Part shown: positions 33,063-40,914 of the stretch, piece after piece
Position numbering within the stretch: position 1 is the stretch's first letter
How the letters are laid out: the number at the start of each line of letters is the position of its first letter
From: Streptomyces finlayi
Lineage (GTDB): Bacteria; Actinomycetota; Actinomycetes; Streptomycetales; Streptomycetaceae
Length of the DNA stretch: 64,000 nt
Reading direction: 5' to 3'
Assembly (NCBI RefSeq): GCF_014216315.1
Contig: NZ_CP045702.1
Coordinates: 2,852,001-2,916,000, forward strand
The notes under the pieces: model-generated
The model's input: only the letters and a program-made list of their open reading frames with translations
Database searches by the model: none
Told to the model about the DNA's origin: nothing
Made by a program: the position numbers and the translations under genes

Positions 33063-33739
33063 ACTTCATCCCTCAGCGTGCGGCGCGTCCTGTTTGTCAC
33101 AGCGCCCGTCCCGCCCGGGGACAACTGCTCGGCCAGTCTCTTGAGTCCGCGGTACGCGGACGTGCGCACGGCACCCGCACGCTTGCCGAGCACGCGCGCC
33201 GTCGCGGCGCCGTCCAGACCGACCACCACCCGCAGCAGCACGGCCTCGGCCTGTTCACGGGGCAGCGCGCCGATGATCTCCAGAGCGGCTTCGGTGGAGA
33301 GCGACTCCAGGGCCGCGGCCGCGGTGTCGTGTCCACCGGGAAGCTGAAGGACGTCCTGCTCGATCACGGTGGTGCGGGGCCGCCGCTTCTGCTTCCTGAG
33401 GTGGTCGAGCGCCCTGTTGCGGGCGATCATCGCTGTCCAGCCGCGAAACCCTGCCCCATCGCCGCGAAACCGCCCCAGGTCACGGGCTATCTCCAGCCAT
33501 GCCTCCGAGGTCACGTCCTCGGCGTCCTCGCCCACCAGCCCCCGCACATAGCCCAGCAGGCCGGGCTGCACCCGCCGGTACGCGATGGCGAAGGCCCCCT
33601 CGTCCCCCTGCTGCGCCCGCTCGACGGCATCGCCGAGCTCGGCGTCGTACTGCTCCTTGCGGCGCTGTTCCCCGCCCGTGCCCAACACTTCCCTAATCAA
33701 AGCCCGTTCCGGCACCTGCCCCGCCGTGCCCTTACTCAC
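33059..33739 (-). CDS. ECF-type RNA polymerase sigma factor, second pair (226 aa)
   Basis: 'AFAIAYRRVQPGLLGYVRGL', 'DAEDVTSEAWLEIARDLGRF' and 'FRGWTAMIARNRALDHLRKQ' (sigma-2), then 'IIGALPREQAEAVLLRVVVG', 'DGAATARVLGKRAGAVRTSA' and 'YRGLKRLAEQL' (sigma-4). Very similar to 28286-29074, especially in region 2. The start is uncertain: GTG 33739 is given; GTG 33715 and later codons are possible. Coupled to the anti-sigma-like gene that follows. Confidence 0.86.
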   Translation of the reverse strand: MSKGTAGQVPERALIREVLGTGGEQRRKEQYDAELGDAVERAQQGDEGAFAIAYRRVQPGLLGYVRGLVGEDAEDVTSEAWLEIARDLGRFRGDGAGFRGWTAMIARNRALDHLRKQKRRPRTTVIEQDVLQLPGGHDTAAAALESLSTEAALEIIGALPREQAEAVLLRVVVGLDGAATARVLGKRAGAVRTSAYRGLKRLAEQLSPGGTGAVTNRTRRTLRDEV

Positions 33740-33821
33740 ATGGGGACAGCGGCCCCTCTTCCCGTTCTGCGCCCCCAGACACAGAAACGTCACAGGAATA
33801 TGTCCGGCGGAATCGAACACG

Positions 33822-34262
33822 CTACCCGCATACGGCCTTTCGCCGAGCCAAGCGGCCGTGCAGCGAGAGATACAGCCGCTGCACCGACTCCTCGGAACCC
33901 GACTCGAAGCGGTTGACGACCTTGCCGAGCGGATTCCACACCCGCCCGTCGGGCATACGCACGCCTACGGTCTGATGGAACAACTCCCTTTGCGCGGGGT
34001 CGAAGTCCACCCACACACCTCCGGCCCTGCGGACGATCACCTCGCCGGTGTACGCGCCGAGGCCCAGCAGGATTCCGTCGACCCGGTCCCGCCGGGGCTG
34101 GTCGCGCCGCAGGCCGTCGACGACGAGATCGACGAGCCGGAGACTGGCGACGGAGTAGTCCAGGGGCAGCCGGTTGCGTTCGGTGAGCCGGGTGACGAAC
34201 GCCGATGTGTAGGAGCGCATCGTCAAGGCTCCTGGCAAGACCGCCCGCTCGTCCCCACTCAT
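33822..34262 (-). CDS. Conserved hypothetical protein (146 aa)
   Basis: ATG at 34260-34262 with AGGGGGA upstream. 'RSYTSAFVTRLTERNRLPLD', 'SLRLVDLVVDGLRRDQ', 'LGLGAYTGEVIVRRAGGVWV' and 'MPDGRVWNPLGKVVNRFESG' suggest a small alpha/beta protein of the type that carries DUF3806-like 'GAYxGEV' motifs. No membrane segment. It stands alone, 83 bp upstream of the sigma gene in the same orientation, and may share its transcript. Function unknown. Confidence 0.62.
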   Translation of the reverse strand: MSGDERAVLPGALTMRSYTSAFVTRLTERNRLPLDYSVASLRLVDLVVDGLRRDQPRRDRVDGILLGLGAYTGEVIVRRAGGVWVDFDPAQRELFHQTVGVRMPDGRVWNPLGKVVNRFESGSEESVQRLYLSLHGRLARRKAVCG

Positions 34263-34567
34263 GATTCCCCCTGCCCTCGCCGTGCCGGCGATCACCGACA
34301 CTGAACCAGCGACGAGGAGCCCGGAAACATCACGCGGACGGAGCTGTGTTCGTTCTCATGAGCAGGATCAGGACGATTCCATCCGGCCGACACAACCATT
34401 GCCCGTCTCCGGGCGTCCGTGCCGCCGCTGACGCCGTGGAGGCGGGTGCCGCATGCCTCGCGGCCACGCGTTCCCGCCGAGGTGGGGGCGGTTCGGGCAG
34501 GGCGAACGCCTCCTCCTCCCGGACGGTCCGGGTCACCCGACGGTTCCACTCGGGCAGTTGGTGACCC

Positions 34568-35206
34568 CTACGCGGGCTCGGGGCTGCGCGCCGGCCCCGC
34601 CATCGCCTTCTCGTACTGCATCGAGGTGATCCGGCGGACCATCGCGGCCGCCAGGCAGGCGGCGATGAGGTCGAGGAGCGAGAAGCCGACCGAATACGCG
34701 GCGGCGGTATCGAACAGGGAAGTCCCCATGTCCTTTTCCGCCATCTCGGGTGCCGCCGTCTCGGCCTGGCAGACCAGCCAGAGGCCCCACCAGAGATTGA
34801 TGAGACCCGTTCCGGTGGCGCCCGGCCGGTCGGGGGCACTGGCCCGCCAGACGTCCACGAGGATGCGGCGCGGGTACCAGAAGCTGACGAACGGCACGAA
34901 CCAACCACACCAGATCCACGGGCGGCTGTGCTTGTGGCCGTCGGGGCGGAAGGCCTCCGCGTTGAACCGGACCCGCCACAACCAGGCGCAGAAGACGATC
35001 CCGCAGGCGACGAAGGCGAACCCCTGCATACCCAGCAGTGCTCCGTGGAGCGCGTCGAAGCGGCCCGGGTTGGCGACGAGGCCGGACTGCGCCATCGCGG
35101 AGAGGCTGAACAGGATGTCGAAGAGGTCGGTCAGCGCACACAGGCCCAGCAGGACCACGGCGGCATACGAGAGCCCTGCCGGCGAACGCAGTTGCGGAAC
35201 GGACAT
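34568..35206 (-). CDS. DUF4328 membrane protein (212 aa)
   Basis: Four hydrophobic segments: 'YAAVVLLGLCALTDLFDILF', 'GFAFVACGIVFCAWLWRVRF', 'NLWWGLWLVCQ' and 'YSVGFSLLDLIAACLAAAMV'. Between them is 'WIWCGWFVPFVSFWYPRRIL', the conserved DUF4328 W-x-W/P-R-R core. ATG at 35204-35206. Function unknown; chromosomal in many Streptomyces. 34302-34567 upstream of the preceding gene has no supported gene. Confidence 0.8.
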   Translation of the reverse strand: MSVPQLRSPAGLSYAAVVLLGLCALTDLFDILFSLSAMAQSGLVANPGRFDALHGALLGMQGFAFVACGIVFCAWLWRVRFNAEAFRPDGHKHSRPWIWCGWFVPFVSFWYPRRILVDVWRASAPDRPGATGTGLINLWWGLWLVCQAETAAPEMAEKDMGTSLFDTAAAYSVGFSLLDLIAACLAAAMVRRITSMQYEKAMAGPARSPEPA

Positions 35207-35508
35207 GACCTGGAAACCCCCACGGTTCGGCGCCACCCTGCGAGCCTCTTGCGGTTCCGCGGTGACGAGCCAGTGGATCCTACTGAGGTTGAACGCGAAA
35301 CAACGGCTCGTCCACCGCCGAGGTGTCGCGCCGCCGGCAGCCACCGCCCTGTCGGCGCGCAGTACCACCGGGGCCGCGACACACACCGGCGGCACCAGCC
35401 CTCGCAGTCGGCCCGCGCCGAGCCGCGATCGCCGTAGGCAAACCGTCCTCGGCTTTCTCCCCCGACGGGCCTGACCCCTCCGATCACCTCCGGCCACACC
35501 TGTGATTC

Positions 35509-35538
35509 ACGTCACCCCGATGGCGATCGGGGTGACGT
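35509..35538. promoter_or_regulatory. 13-bp-arm perfect palindrome upstream of amidase gene
   Basis: ACGTCACCCCGAT at 35509-35521, GGCG loop, exact complement at 35526-35538, 100 bp before the amidase start. Without a T-run it could be an operator, RNA hairpin or terminator. Confidence 0.5.
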
Positions 35539-35637
35539 TTGATCCTCGGAGGCCGCTGGGGATTTCGGGGCGCTCGTGTGACGGGCGAGGCCACATTGAA
35601 CTTATGGGTATTCGAAATCTATTGAGGGGTGGGGCAT

Positions 35638-38382
35638 TTGAGCCCGCGCAGTTCGCATGCGTACAGACCGATGAGCCTGAAGCGCCGCGCCTGGCTCACC
35701 ATTGGCGCGGTCGTGCTCGGGGGTGCGGGGGCGGTCACTGTCGCCATAGCCAATCCGGACGCCCCCGAGGACCACGGGGCCAAGCCCCGTAAGGCGTCGG
35801 TCCACGAGCTGACGCTCAAGGGCACGGGGGATTCCAGGCGGTCCCTGCCGCGTACCGACACCGACCCCTTCTCGATGGTCGGCGTCGTCTGGGCGGACCC
35901 GGAGGCCACGGTCGACGGCAAGGCGGAGGTACGCACCCGCAGCCGTGAGACCGGGCAGTGGAGCGGCTGGCTGGAGGTGCACCTGGAGCAGCACCTCGGC
36001 GCGGAGCGCGACGACGACGAGGCGAAGCTGCCCGGAATGTCCGAGCCGCTGTGGGTCGGGCCCTCCGACGCCGTCGAGGCGCGGGTCGTCCGCGCGGACG
36101 GCACGGCCGCCGACGGGCTGCCCAAGGGCCTCGAACTGTCACTGGTCGACCCGGGCGTCACCGCCAAGGAGGCCGCGGCGCCGGGCGCCGACGCGCAGAG
36201 CGCGTCGTTCGCCGTCGAGGAGACCGTGACGCCCACGCCCACGGACAGCGAGACGGCGACCGCCACGCCGAGCGAAACGCCGAGCGAAACCGCTTCGGAG
36301 ACCGCGACACCGACCGAGACGGCCACCGAGACGGCGACCGCCACGCCGACGGACACCACCTCGCCGCCCGCGACCCCGACCGACACCCCGTCGCCCACGC
36401 CGACCGTACCGACGGCGCCGCCGTCCACGGTGAACCGGCCCGCGATGACGCTGCGCGCCGGCTGGGGCCCGGACAAGTCGCTCGCGACGAACTACAGCGA
36501 CCCCGAGTACATCGACAAGGTCCAGGCCGTCTTCGTCCACCACACGGTGGGCTCGAACGACTACAGCTGCGCCGAGTCCGCCGCCCTCATCCGCGGCATC
36601 TACGCCTACCACGTCACCCCGCGCAGCGGTTACGACGGCTGGAAGGACATCGGTTACAACTTCCTCGTCGACAAGTGCGGTCAGATCTTCGAAGGCCGTG
36701 AGGGCGGCGCCGACCTGCCGGTCCTCGGCGCGCACACGTACGGCTTCAACTCCTACTCCACCGGCATAGCCGTGCTGGGCAACTTCGAGACGGGCAAGCC
36801 CACCCCGGCCGCCCTCAACTCGGCCGCCCGCGTTGCCGCCTGGAAGCTCGGCCAGTACGGCGTGAGCCCGACCGGCTCGGTCACCCTGACGGCCGCCGCC
36901 GACACCGGTGTGTACAAGAAGGGCGCGCAGGCCACGCTCAAGACGATCTCCGGTCACCGCGACGGATTCGCCACGGTGTGCCCCGGCCCCACCCTGTACG
37001 CCAAACTGCCCGCGATCCGGGCGTACGCCGCCGGAGCGGGCCGCAACTCGGTCGTCCCGACGGCCGACTTCAACCGGGACGGCATCAGCGACCTCGTCGT
37101 CGGCCTCCCGAAGGTCTCCGGCAACGCCGGCCGGGTCACCGTGGTGCCGGGCAGCCAGAACGGCCCCGACGCCGCGTCGAAGCGCATCATCGACCAGGGC
37201 AGCCCCGGCGTCCCCGGTGGCAACGAGTCGTACGACTACTTCGGTTACTCCAACGCCTGGGGCGACCTGAACGGCGACGGCCACGCGGACCTGGTCATCG
37301 GTGCGCCGGGCGAGGACATCTCCCAGTCCGACAACGGCACGGTCGTCGCGATGTACGGCCCCGGTCTCACCACCGGCAAGGGCCACGCGATCACCAGCTC
37401 CTACCGCGTGGGCGGCGAGAAGCTCGGTTACGCCGTCTCCGCGGGCGACTTCAACGCCGACGGCATGGACGACGTCTTCGCCGTGGCTCCCGGCAAGCCC
37501 GGCCGCTGGTGGAGCTGGGACAGCAGGTCCGGCAAGGCGACGGCAGGTTACCTGAACACCACCGCGTACACCGGAGCCGTCGGCTACCCGACCTCCGCCA
37601 CCGGCGACTTCAACAAGGACGGCTACACGGACGTCGCGGTCGGCTTCCGCGACCCGGGCGGCAAGGGCCGCCTGCTGTGGCTGAAGGGCTCCGCGACGGG
37701 CCTCCAGCGGGTCGGCGTGCTCGCCGCGCCCGGCGGACGCTCGCTCGCCACGGGCGACGTGAACGGCGACGGCGCCACCGACCTCGTGGTCGGACAGCCG
37801 TACAACAGCGAGTCCGGCCACACCGCCAAGGGCGGCGCGGTCACGGTCGTGTTCGGCTCCTCGACCGGTCTCACCTCGACCGGCCGCAAGCTGTACCACC
37901 AGGACACCTACGGAGTGCCCGGCGGCGGCGAGAGCGGCGACAACCTGGGCTGGTCGGTCTCGGTCGGTGACGTCGACCTCGACGGTTACGCCGACATCCT
38001 CGCCGGTCTCCCGGGTGAGGACCTGACTCGCTCCGGCGCGTCCCGTACCAACGCCGGCGCCGCCCTCATGGTGCGCGGAACCGCCAGCGGTCCCACGAGT
38101 TCCGGGGCCGTCGTGATCAGCCAGGACACCCCGGACATCCCGGGTGTCACGGAGACCGACGACCGGCTCGGCTCGTCCGTCTCGCTGGCGGACCTCACGG
38201 GTGACACCCGGGCGGACATGGCCCTCGGCGCGGACGGCGAGGACAGCGAGAACGGCACCGTGCTCCAGCTCGACAACATCGCGGGCAAGGGCATCCTGCC
38301 GTCGAGCGGCTACTACTACGGCACGTACCAGCTGGGCGCCCCCAAGGGCGTCCGGATCGGGCTGAACGTGCTGGCCCCGTAA
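35638..38382 (+). CDS. Secreted PGRP-type amidase with FG-GAP propeller (914 aa)
   Basis: TTG at 35638 with GAGGGGTGGGG upstream is preferred, because it makes the N-terminus the same length as in the paralogue at 40915; ATG 35671 is the alternative. Signal segment 'LTIGAVVLGGAGAVTVAIA' (~20-40). A shared ectodomain ends in 'SEPLWVGPSDAVEARVV'; a Thr/Pro/Glu linker (~190-260) follows. The amidase_2/PGRP domain has zinc ligands in 'VFVHHTVGSND' (His301 region), 'ISGHRDGFATVCPGP'. About seven FG-GAP/VCBS repeats ('DFNRDGISDLVVGLP', 'DLNGDGHADLVIGAPGED' and so on) form a calcium-binding propeller. Cleaves the lactyl-amide bond of peptidoglycan; secreted or wall-bound. Confidence 0.87.
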   Translation: MSPRSSHAYRPMSLKRRAWLTIGAVVLGGAGAVTVAIANPDAPEDHGAKPRKASVHELTLKGTGDSRRSLPRTDTDPFSMVGVVWADPEATVDGKAEVRTRSRETGQWSGWLEVHLEQHLGAERDDDEAKLPGMSEPLWVGPSDAVEARVVRADGTAADGLPKGLELSLVDPGVTAKEAAAPGADAQSASFAVEETVTPTPTDSETATATPSETPSETASETATPTETATETATATPTDTTSPPATPTDTPSPTPTVPTAPPSTVNRPAMTLRAGWGPDKSLATNYSDPEYIDKVQAVFVHHTVGSNDYSCAESAALIRGIYAYHVTPRSGYDGWKDIGYNFLVDKCGQIFEGREGGADLPVLGAHTYGFNSYSTGIAVLGNFETGKPTPAALNSAARVAAWKLGQYGVSPTGSVTLTAAADTGVYKKGAQATLKTISGHRDGFATVCPGPTLYAKLPAIRAYAAGAGRNSVVPTADFNRDGISDLVVGLPKVSGNAGRVTVVPGSQNGPDAASKRIIDQGSPGVPGGNESYDYFGYSNAWGDLNGDGHADLVIGAPGEDISQSDNGTVVAMYGPGLTTGKGHAITSSYRVGGEKLGYAVSAGDFNADGMDDVFAVAPGKPGRWWSWDSRSGKATAGYLNTTAYTGAVGYPTSATGDFNKDGYTDVAVGFRDPGGKGRLLWLKGSATGLQRVGVLAAPGGRSLATGDVNGDGATDLVVGQPYNSESGHTAKGGAVTVVFGSSTGLTSTGRKLYHQDTYGVPGGGESGDNLGWSVSVGDVDLDGYADILAGLPGEDLTRSGASRTNAGAALMVRGTASGPTSSGAVVISQDTPDIPGVTETDDRLGSSVSLADLTGDTRADMALGADGEDSENGTVLQLDNIAGKGILPSSGYYYGTYQLGAPKGVRIGLNVLAP

Positions 38383-38420
38383 CACCCCGCCGGTCCGCGC
38401 CTCGCGCGGCCACCGACACC

Positions 38421-38450
38421 GGAGCCCCTCGGCCTGACCCGAGGGGCTCC
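38421..38450. terminator. Hairpin terminator after the propeller amidase
   Basis: Perfect 12-bp stem (GGAGCCCCTCGG and complement), CCTGAC loop, between convergent genes. Confidence 0.83.
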
Positions 38451-38511
38451 GGCCTTTGGGCGGCGCAGTACGGCGCACATACGGCGCAGGCTCGCGTCCG
38501 GCTCTCTTCGG

Positions 38512-39066
38512 TCAGGACCGGCCGCGTGACCGGCGCGAGATCACCGCGCGCAGCACGCGCCGGCCCTCGGTCGACCGTTCCAGGGCGCCACGCAGCCCGC
38601 TCGCACCGCCCGCCCCGCTCTCCGGGTCCGAAGCCTCCGCGAGGGCCTCCAGGATCTCGGCCTGGCGCCGGAGTTCCCCCGCCACGAGGGGTCCGTCCCC
38701 GGCCGCCCCTCCGCCGACGGGCATGTCGAACCGGCGGTGGAACTCCAGCGAGAGCAGCGAACAGGTCCGCGCCCACTCCCGCAGCGGTTCGACGGCCCAG
38801 TCGGACGGGGCGGTGCGGAGCATCTCCGGTACGGGCGAGGCCTCTTCGTCCACGTCCGCCGTCGCCGCACGGGCGGTGTCCAGGCGGCCGGCCCAGTCAC
38901 GGCCGTCCTCACAGCTCGCCCAGAGCGGGCGCAGCGGTTCGGATTCGCCGCCGCCTACGGCGACGGGCGGCAGACAGCGTTCGAGGCAGGCAAGCGCACT
39001 CGCGGCCAGCCCCCGCTCGTCGGCCTCGGCGATCCGTTCCTGCAGGCTCATCAGCGTCTCCCTCAT
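38512..39066 (-). CDS. Conserved hypothetical protein (184 aa)
   Basis: Helical throughout: 'SLQERIAEADERGLAASALA', 'CLERCLPPVAVGG', 'DWAVEPLREWARTCSLLSLE', 'LVAGELRRQAEILEALAEAS', with a basic C-terminus 'RRVLRAVISRRSRGRS'. No signal peptide or membrane segment. ATG 39066 is chosen from several in-frame candidates (39078, 39051). Not recognised. It lies between a terminator and a lipoprotein gene in the same orientation, separated by ~85 bp. Confidence 0.6.
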   Translation of the reverse strand: MRETLMSLQERIAEADERGLAASALACLERCLPPVAVGGGESEPLRPLWASCEDGRDWAGRLDTARAATADVDEEASPVPEMLRTAPSDWAVEPLREWARTCSLLSLEFHRRFDMPVGGGAAGDGPLVAGELRRQAEILEALAEASDPESGAGGASGLRGALERSTEGRRVLRAVISRRSRGRS

Positions 39067-39152
39067 GGCGCGTGGCATCCCCCCCTGCCCCGTACTGCGC
39101 CGAGTGGCTGAAAATCGTCACTGAGCGGCGAATTCAGGTCACTGCGCTCCGG

Positions 39153-40010
39153 TCAGCGCACACCGGCCGGCATCTCGATCTCCCCCTCGAACACGCCCTG
39201 GTTCTCCTGCCGGACGTCCTGATCGAACGCGATGTCCTGTCCGCCGTACGGGACGAGGAAACCGAACGTGAACCGATAGCTCCTGATCCGGTACGTCGTC
39301 GCGTCCAGCACGAGCACCTCCTCCAGCCCGGACAGCGTGACCTGGGCTTCGTCCACCGGGATGCCGGCCTCGCGGAGCTGTTCGGCGGTCGGCTCGAACT
39401 CCCGTACCGCCTTCTTCACCCAGCTCCGGTCACGGACCGCCGCCAGCCTCTCCTCGCCGCTGCGGACGCGGAGTTCGACCGCGCCGTCCACCAGGACCGG
39501 TTTCACGCCGTCGCCAGTGGCGGCGCGCGCGTACGTCCGGAAGTCCTCGATGACCGCGACGGCGTCCTCGACCTTGTTCCGCATCTCGGAATCCGAGGCG
39601 GGGGCCGCCTTCCAGGGCGCGTCACCGTCCCGGAGGTGGGCCGTACCGTCCGCGACGTAGATCTCCTCGTCCTTCTTCACGCCCTTGCTGCTGATGCTGA
39701 CCCCCTGCGAGTACAGCGCCTGCGGCGCCATGGCGCGCCGGACCGTGGCCCGGTAGGACGCGGCACTCCGCTGGCCCTGATGCGTCAGCCCTTCCTCCCC
39801 CTTCACGGAGAACGTCCACGCGCCTTCCTCGGCCATCGCCTCCGCGGCAAGCGCGAGGAAGTCCTCCGGGGACTCGGGCGCGGGAGCGGGAGCAGAGGTG
39901 CGCTTCGGTGGCTGCCGCTCCTCCGGGTCCTTCCCGTCCTCCGCACCGCAAGCGGCGAGGGGGAGCGACAGCGAGAGAACCAACGCGGCACACCTGGAAC
40001 GACTTCGCAC
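39153..40010 (-). CDS. Putative lipoprotein (285 aa)
   Basis: 'MRSRSRCAALVLSLSLPLAA' then 'CGAED': a lipoprotein signal with lipobox LAAC. A Pro-rich linker (~25-45) precedes a folded part of ~230 residues with 'AYSQG'-like strands, 'IYVADGTAHLRDGDAPWKAA' and 'VLDATTYRIRSYRFTFGFLV'. The pattern of repeated beta-strands recalls LppX/LolA-like carriers of actinomycetes, but this is only a resemblance. Anchored outside the membrane; function unknown. Confidence 0.72.
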   Translation of the reverse strand: MRSRSRCAALVLSLSLPLAACGAEDGKDPEERQPPKRTSAPAPAPESPEDFLALAAEAMAEEGAWTFSVKGEEGLTHQGQRSAASYRATVRRAMAPQALYSQGVSISSKGVKKDEEIYVADGTAHLRDGDAPWKAAPASDSEMRNKVEDAVAVIEDFRTYARAATGDGVKPVLVDGAVELRVRSGEERLAAVRDRSWVKKAVREFEPTAEQLREAGIPVDEAQVTLSGLEEVLVLDATTYRIRSYRFTFGFLVPYGGQDIAFDQDVRQENQGVFEGEIEMPAGVR

Positions 40011-40076
40011 GTACCTGTTCCTTTACGTTCGTCACGGCCGTGGAGCCCGTAGAGCGGCCGGACTGTACAGCAGCGC

Positions 40077-40404
40077 TCACCGCGCGATCACGCCGAAGGA
40101 CATCCGCGGCGAATCGACCGGACCGGGCGTCGCCCCGGCGCCCCCCGGCAGCTCGCACCACACCGTCTTGGCCCCGGGTCCCTGCTCCACACCCCAGCGC
40201 AGGGTCAGGCCGTCGAGCAGCGCGAGGCCACGGCCGGCCTCGTCGCCGTCGGCCGCCCGGCACAGCACGGGCAGGGCCCGCGGGTCGGGGTCGGTGACCT
40301 CGAGCCGCGTACGGCCGCCGTCGGCGCAGAACAGACGGACGGTCACGGGCGCCCCGTCACCGACGTGCCGGACGACGTTGGTGATCAACTCAAAGGCGCA
40401 GTAC
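40077..40404 (-). pseudogene. Truncated histidine-kinase-like ATPase (RsbW type), 5' end deleted
   Basis: 'YCAFELITNVVRHVGDGAPV' is the N-box of a HATPase_c anti-sigma/regulatory ATPase, followed by 'RTRLEVTDPDPRALP', 'GRGLALLDGLTLRWGVEQG' and 'GAKTVWCELP'. Such proteins normally have 30-50 residues before the N-box; here the sequence abuts the remains of an oppositely oriented XRE gene. The ATG at 40418 gives a 113-residue product, probably non-functional. Confidence 0.75.
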
Positions 40405-40554
40405 AGCGGGGACACCATCGACGATCCGGCCCTCGTGAAGCGCTACCGCAAGGCATACGATCGGCTCAGGGCCGCCGCACTGCCACCAGAGGCGTCCCTC
40501 GCTCTGATCGAGGATGCTGCTGAGGATGGTCGAAATGGCAAGCAACGGGAATGA
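40405..40554 (+). pseudogene. 3' remnant of an XRE/DUF5753 regulator gene
   Basis: 'DTIDDPALVKRYRKAYDRLR' and 'AAALPPEASLALIEDAAED' are the last ~45 residues of a DUF5753 domain; the HTH and the rest are missing. It overlaps the following DUF397 gene by 20 bp, as intact pairs do. Confidence 0.8.
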
Positions 40555-40741
40555 TTTGAGCACGGCCGTCTGGCGCAAGAGCAGTTACAGCAACGGCGAC
40601 GGCGGGAACTGCGTCGAGGTCGCCGGCGGCCTCGTGGGCATCGTCCCCGTCCGCGACTCCAAGGTCCCCCACGGCCCGGTCCTCACCGTCACGGCCCCGG
40701 CCTGGACGTCCTTCGTCACGCTCCTCAAGAACGCGTCGTAA
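40535..40741 (+). CDS. DUF397-family protein (68 aa)
   Basis: 'LSTAVWRKSSYSNGDGGNCV' and 'EVAGGLVGIVPVRDSKVPHG' then 'PVLTVTAPAWTSFVTLLK' give the full DUF397 domain. It is the usual partner of XRE/DUF5753 regulators, but its regulator has been deleted except for the 3' tail. Intact; role unknown. ATG 40535 rather than 40514 because the domain starts directly after it and the overlap with the regulator end is typical. Confidence 0.87.
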   Translation: MASNGNDLSTAVWRKSSYSNGDGGNCVEVAGGLVGIVPVRDSKVPHGPVLTVTAPAWTSFVTLLKNAS

Positions 40742-40914
40742 ACGCCGTCAACTCACGCACCACCGAGGGCAACTGACCTCTGCCCCAGGTCGGTTTCACC
40801 CTATTCATTCGCTCGCTCGCATCGCGAGATCCGTGCGGTGTATAACCGCCCGGTGCCTGGCCCGCCGCAAGTCCGGCAGGGCCACCGCGATCCACGGCTT
40901 GACGAGGGATGAAC

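Noticed and set aside
36235..36430. Repeat block in the first amidase as a CRISPR or mobile repeat
   Set aside because: It is the ACCGAGACGGC-type coding repeat of a Thr/Glu/Pro linker, in frame, without spacers.
36139..38478. Reverse 779-codon frame opposite the propeller amidase
   Set aside because: Low-complexity shadow produced by FG-GAP codons; no domain recognisable.
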